A DNA stretch of 64,000 nt. It comes from Nicoletella semolina. GTDB taxonomy: Bacteria > Pseudomonadota > Gammaproteobacteria > Enterobacterales > Pasteurellaceae. Within the stretch, counting starts at the first letter, position 1. Every line of letters begins with the position of its first letter. Shown piece after piece: positions 63,915-64,000 of the stretch. The stretch lies in contig NZ_SLXJ01000005.1 of assembly GCF_004345745.1 (NCBI RefSeq), forward strand, positions 78,931 through 142,930, written 5' to 3'. Below the pieces are notes generated by a model. The model did not search any database, was not told the DNA's origin, and was given only the letters and a program-made list of their open reading frames with translations. The position numbers were made by a program, and so were the translations under genes.

Positions 63915-64000
63915 ATGCAATCAAGCAATCAAGCAATCAAGCAATCAAGCAATCAAGCAATCAAGCAATCAAGCAATCAAGCAATCAAGCAATCAAGCAA
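63915..64000 (+). CDS. Start of a phase-variable gene with octamer repeat (partial)
   Basis: AGAGGA (63899-63904) precedes an ATG at 63915 by ten bases. From the next base the sequence is only CAATCAAG units, ten complete plus three bases at the window edge. The octamer has no stop in any forward frame and reads as the 8-residue period QSSNQAIK. Because 8 is not a multiple of three, gain or loss of a unit would shift the frame, a typical on/off switch. The gene body lies outside, so its identity is unknown; mod methyltransferases, glycosyltransferases and heme receptors are the usual classes in this family. Confidence 0.75.
   Translation, partial: MQSSNQAIKQSSNQAIKQSSNQAIKQSS
63918..64000 (+). 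repeat. (CAATCAAG)n simple sequence repeat, n at least 10
   Basis: Perfect head-to-tail octamers without interruption up to the window end. True copy number cannot be known from this window. Perfection of all units implies active slippage or recent expansion. Confidence 0.97.

Noticed and set aside
63918..64000. CRISPR array
   Set aside because: The repeats are contiguous 8-mers without spacers; it is a simple sequence repeat.

Overview
The window is a chromosomal segment of an AT-rich gammaproteobacterium of the family Pasteurellaceae. The gene set (hxu heme-hemopexin cluster, Slam-type lipoprotein exporter, TPP riboswitch with tenA-thiM-thiD-thiE, lysine riboswitch with lysC) fits that family. 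Many copies of the DNA-uptake core ACAAGCGGT or its complement (for example near 41190, 42553 and 56816) point to the Actinobacillus pleuropneumoniae / Mannheimia / Bibersteinia subclade rather than the H. influenzae type (AAGTGCGGT). I do not name a species.

Layout. 1-13.6 kb: topB (partial), mepA, riboswitch-controlled lysC, a Fur-boxed hxuB-hxuA-hxuC operon, PurR-boxed purH, two tRNA genes and folD. 13.6-20.9 kb: tmcA-ybeY, moaA-moaC-moaD-moaE and a molybdoenzyme of the BisC type that would use the cofactor those moa genes help to make. 20.9-29.7 kb: a type I restriction-modification locus (hsdR, hsdM, rhuM, hsdS, tyrosine recombinase and a promoterless second hsdS in inverted orientation). 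Long perfect inverted repeats join the two hsdS copies, so this is a sequence-specificity shuffling inverton. The hsdM copy read here carries a one-base frameshift. 29.8-33.1 kb: a Slam outer-membrane exporter, its probable surface-lipoprotein substrate with an in-frame 48-bp repeat, and a divergent XRE regulator. 33.2-36.5 kb: thiamin salvage operon.

36.6-48.3 kb: a decayed lambda-type siphoprophage remnant. It keeps gpW, portal, protease-capsid fusion and the M, L, K, I and N-terminal J tail genes. It has lost terminase, integrase, lysis genes, most of the tape measure gene and most of J. Between L and K it carries a two-gene AT-rich cargo (a small protein plus a membrane protein) that I do not recognise. 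48.4-64 kb: uvrA/ssb around a shared LexA box, tRNA-Cys and tRNA-Gly, an efeO-efeB-efeU iron uptake operon with Fur-like sites, glnD, asnS, truB, a nonsense-interrupted RelA/SpoT-domain gene and rbfA. At the right edge a start codon is followed directly by at least ten perfect CAATCAAG octamers, the hallmark of a phase-variable gene whose body lies outside the window.

The common theme is host-facing iron/heme acquisition (Hxu, Efe, possibly the Slam lipoprotein) and hypervariation (hsdS inverton, octamer repeat, lipoprotein repeats). The strongest leads are the hsdS inverton with its embedded recombinase and rhuM, the Slam-lipoprotein-regulator module, the prophage cargo pair and the octamer-repeat gene start.
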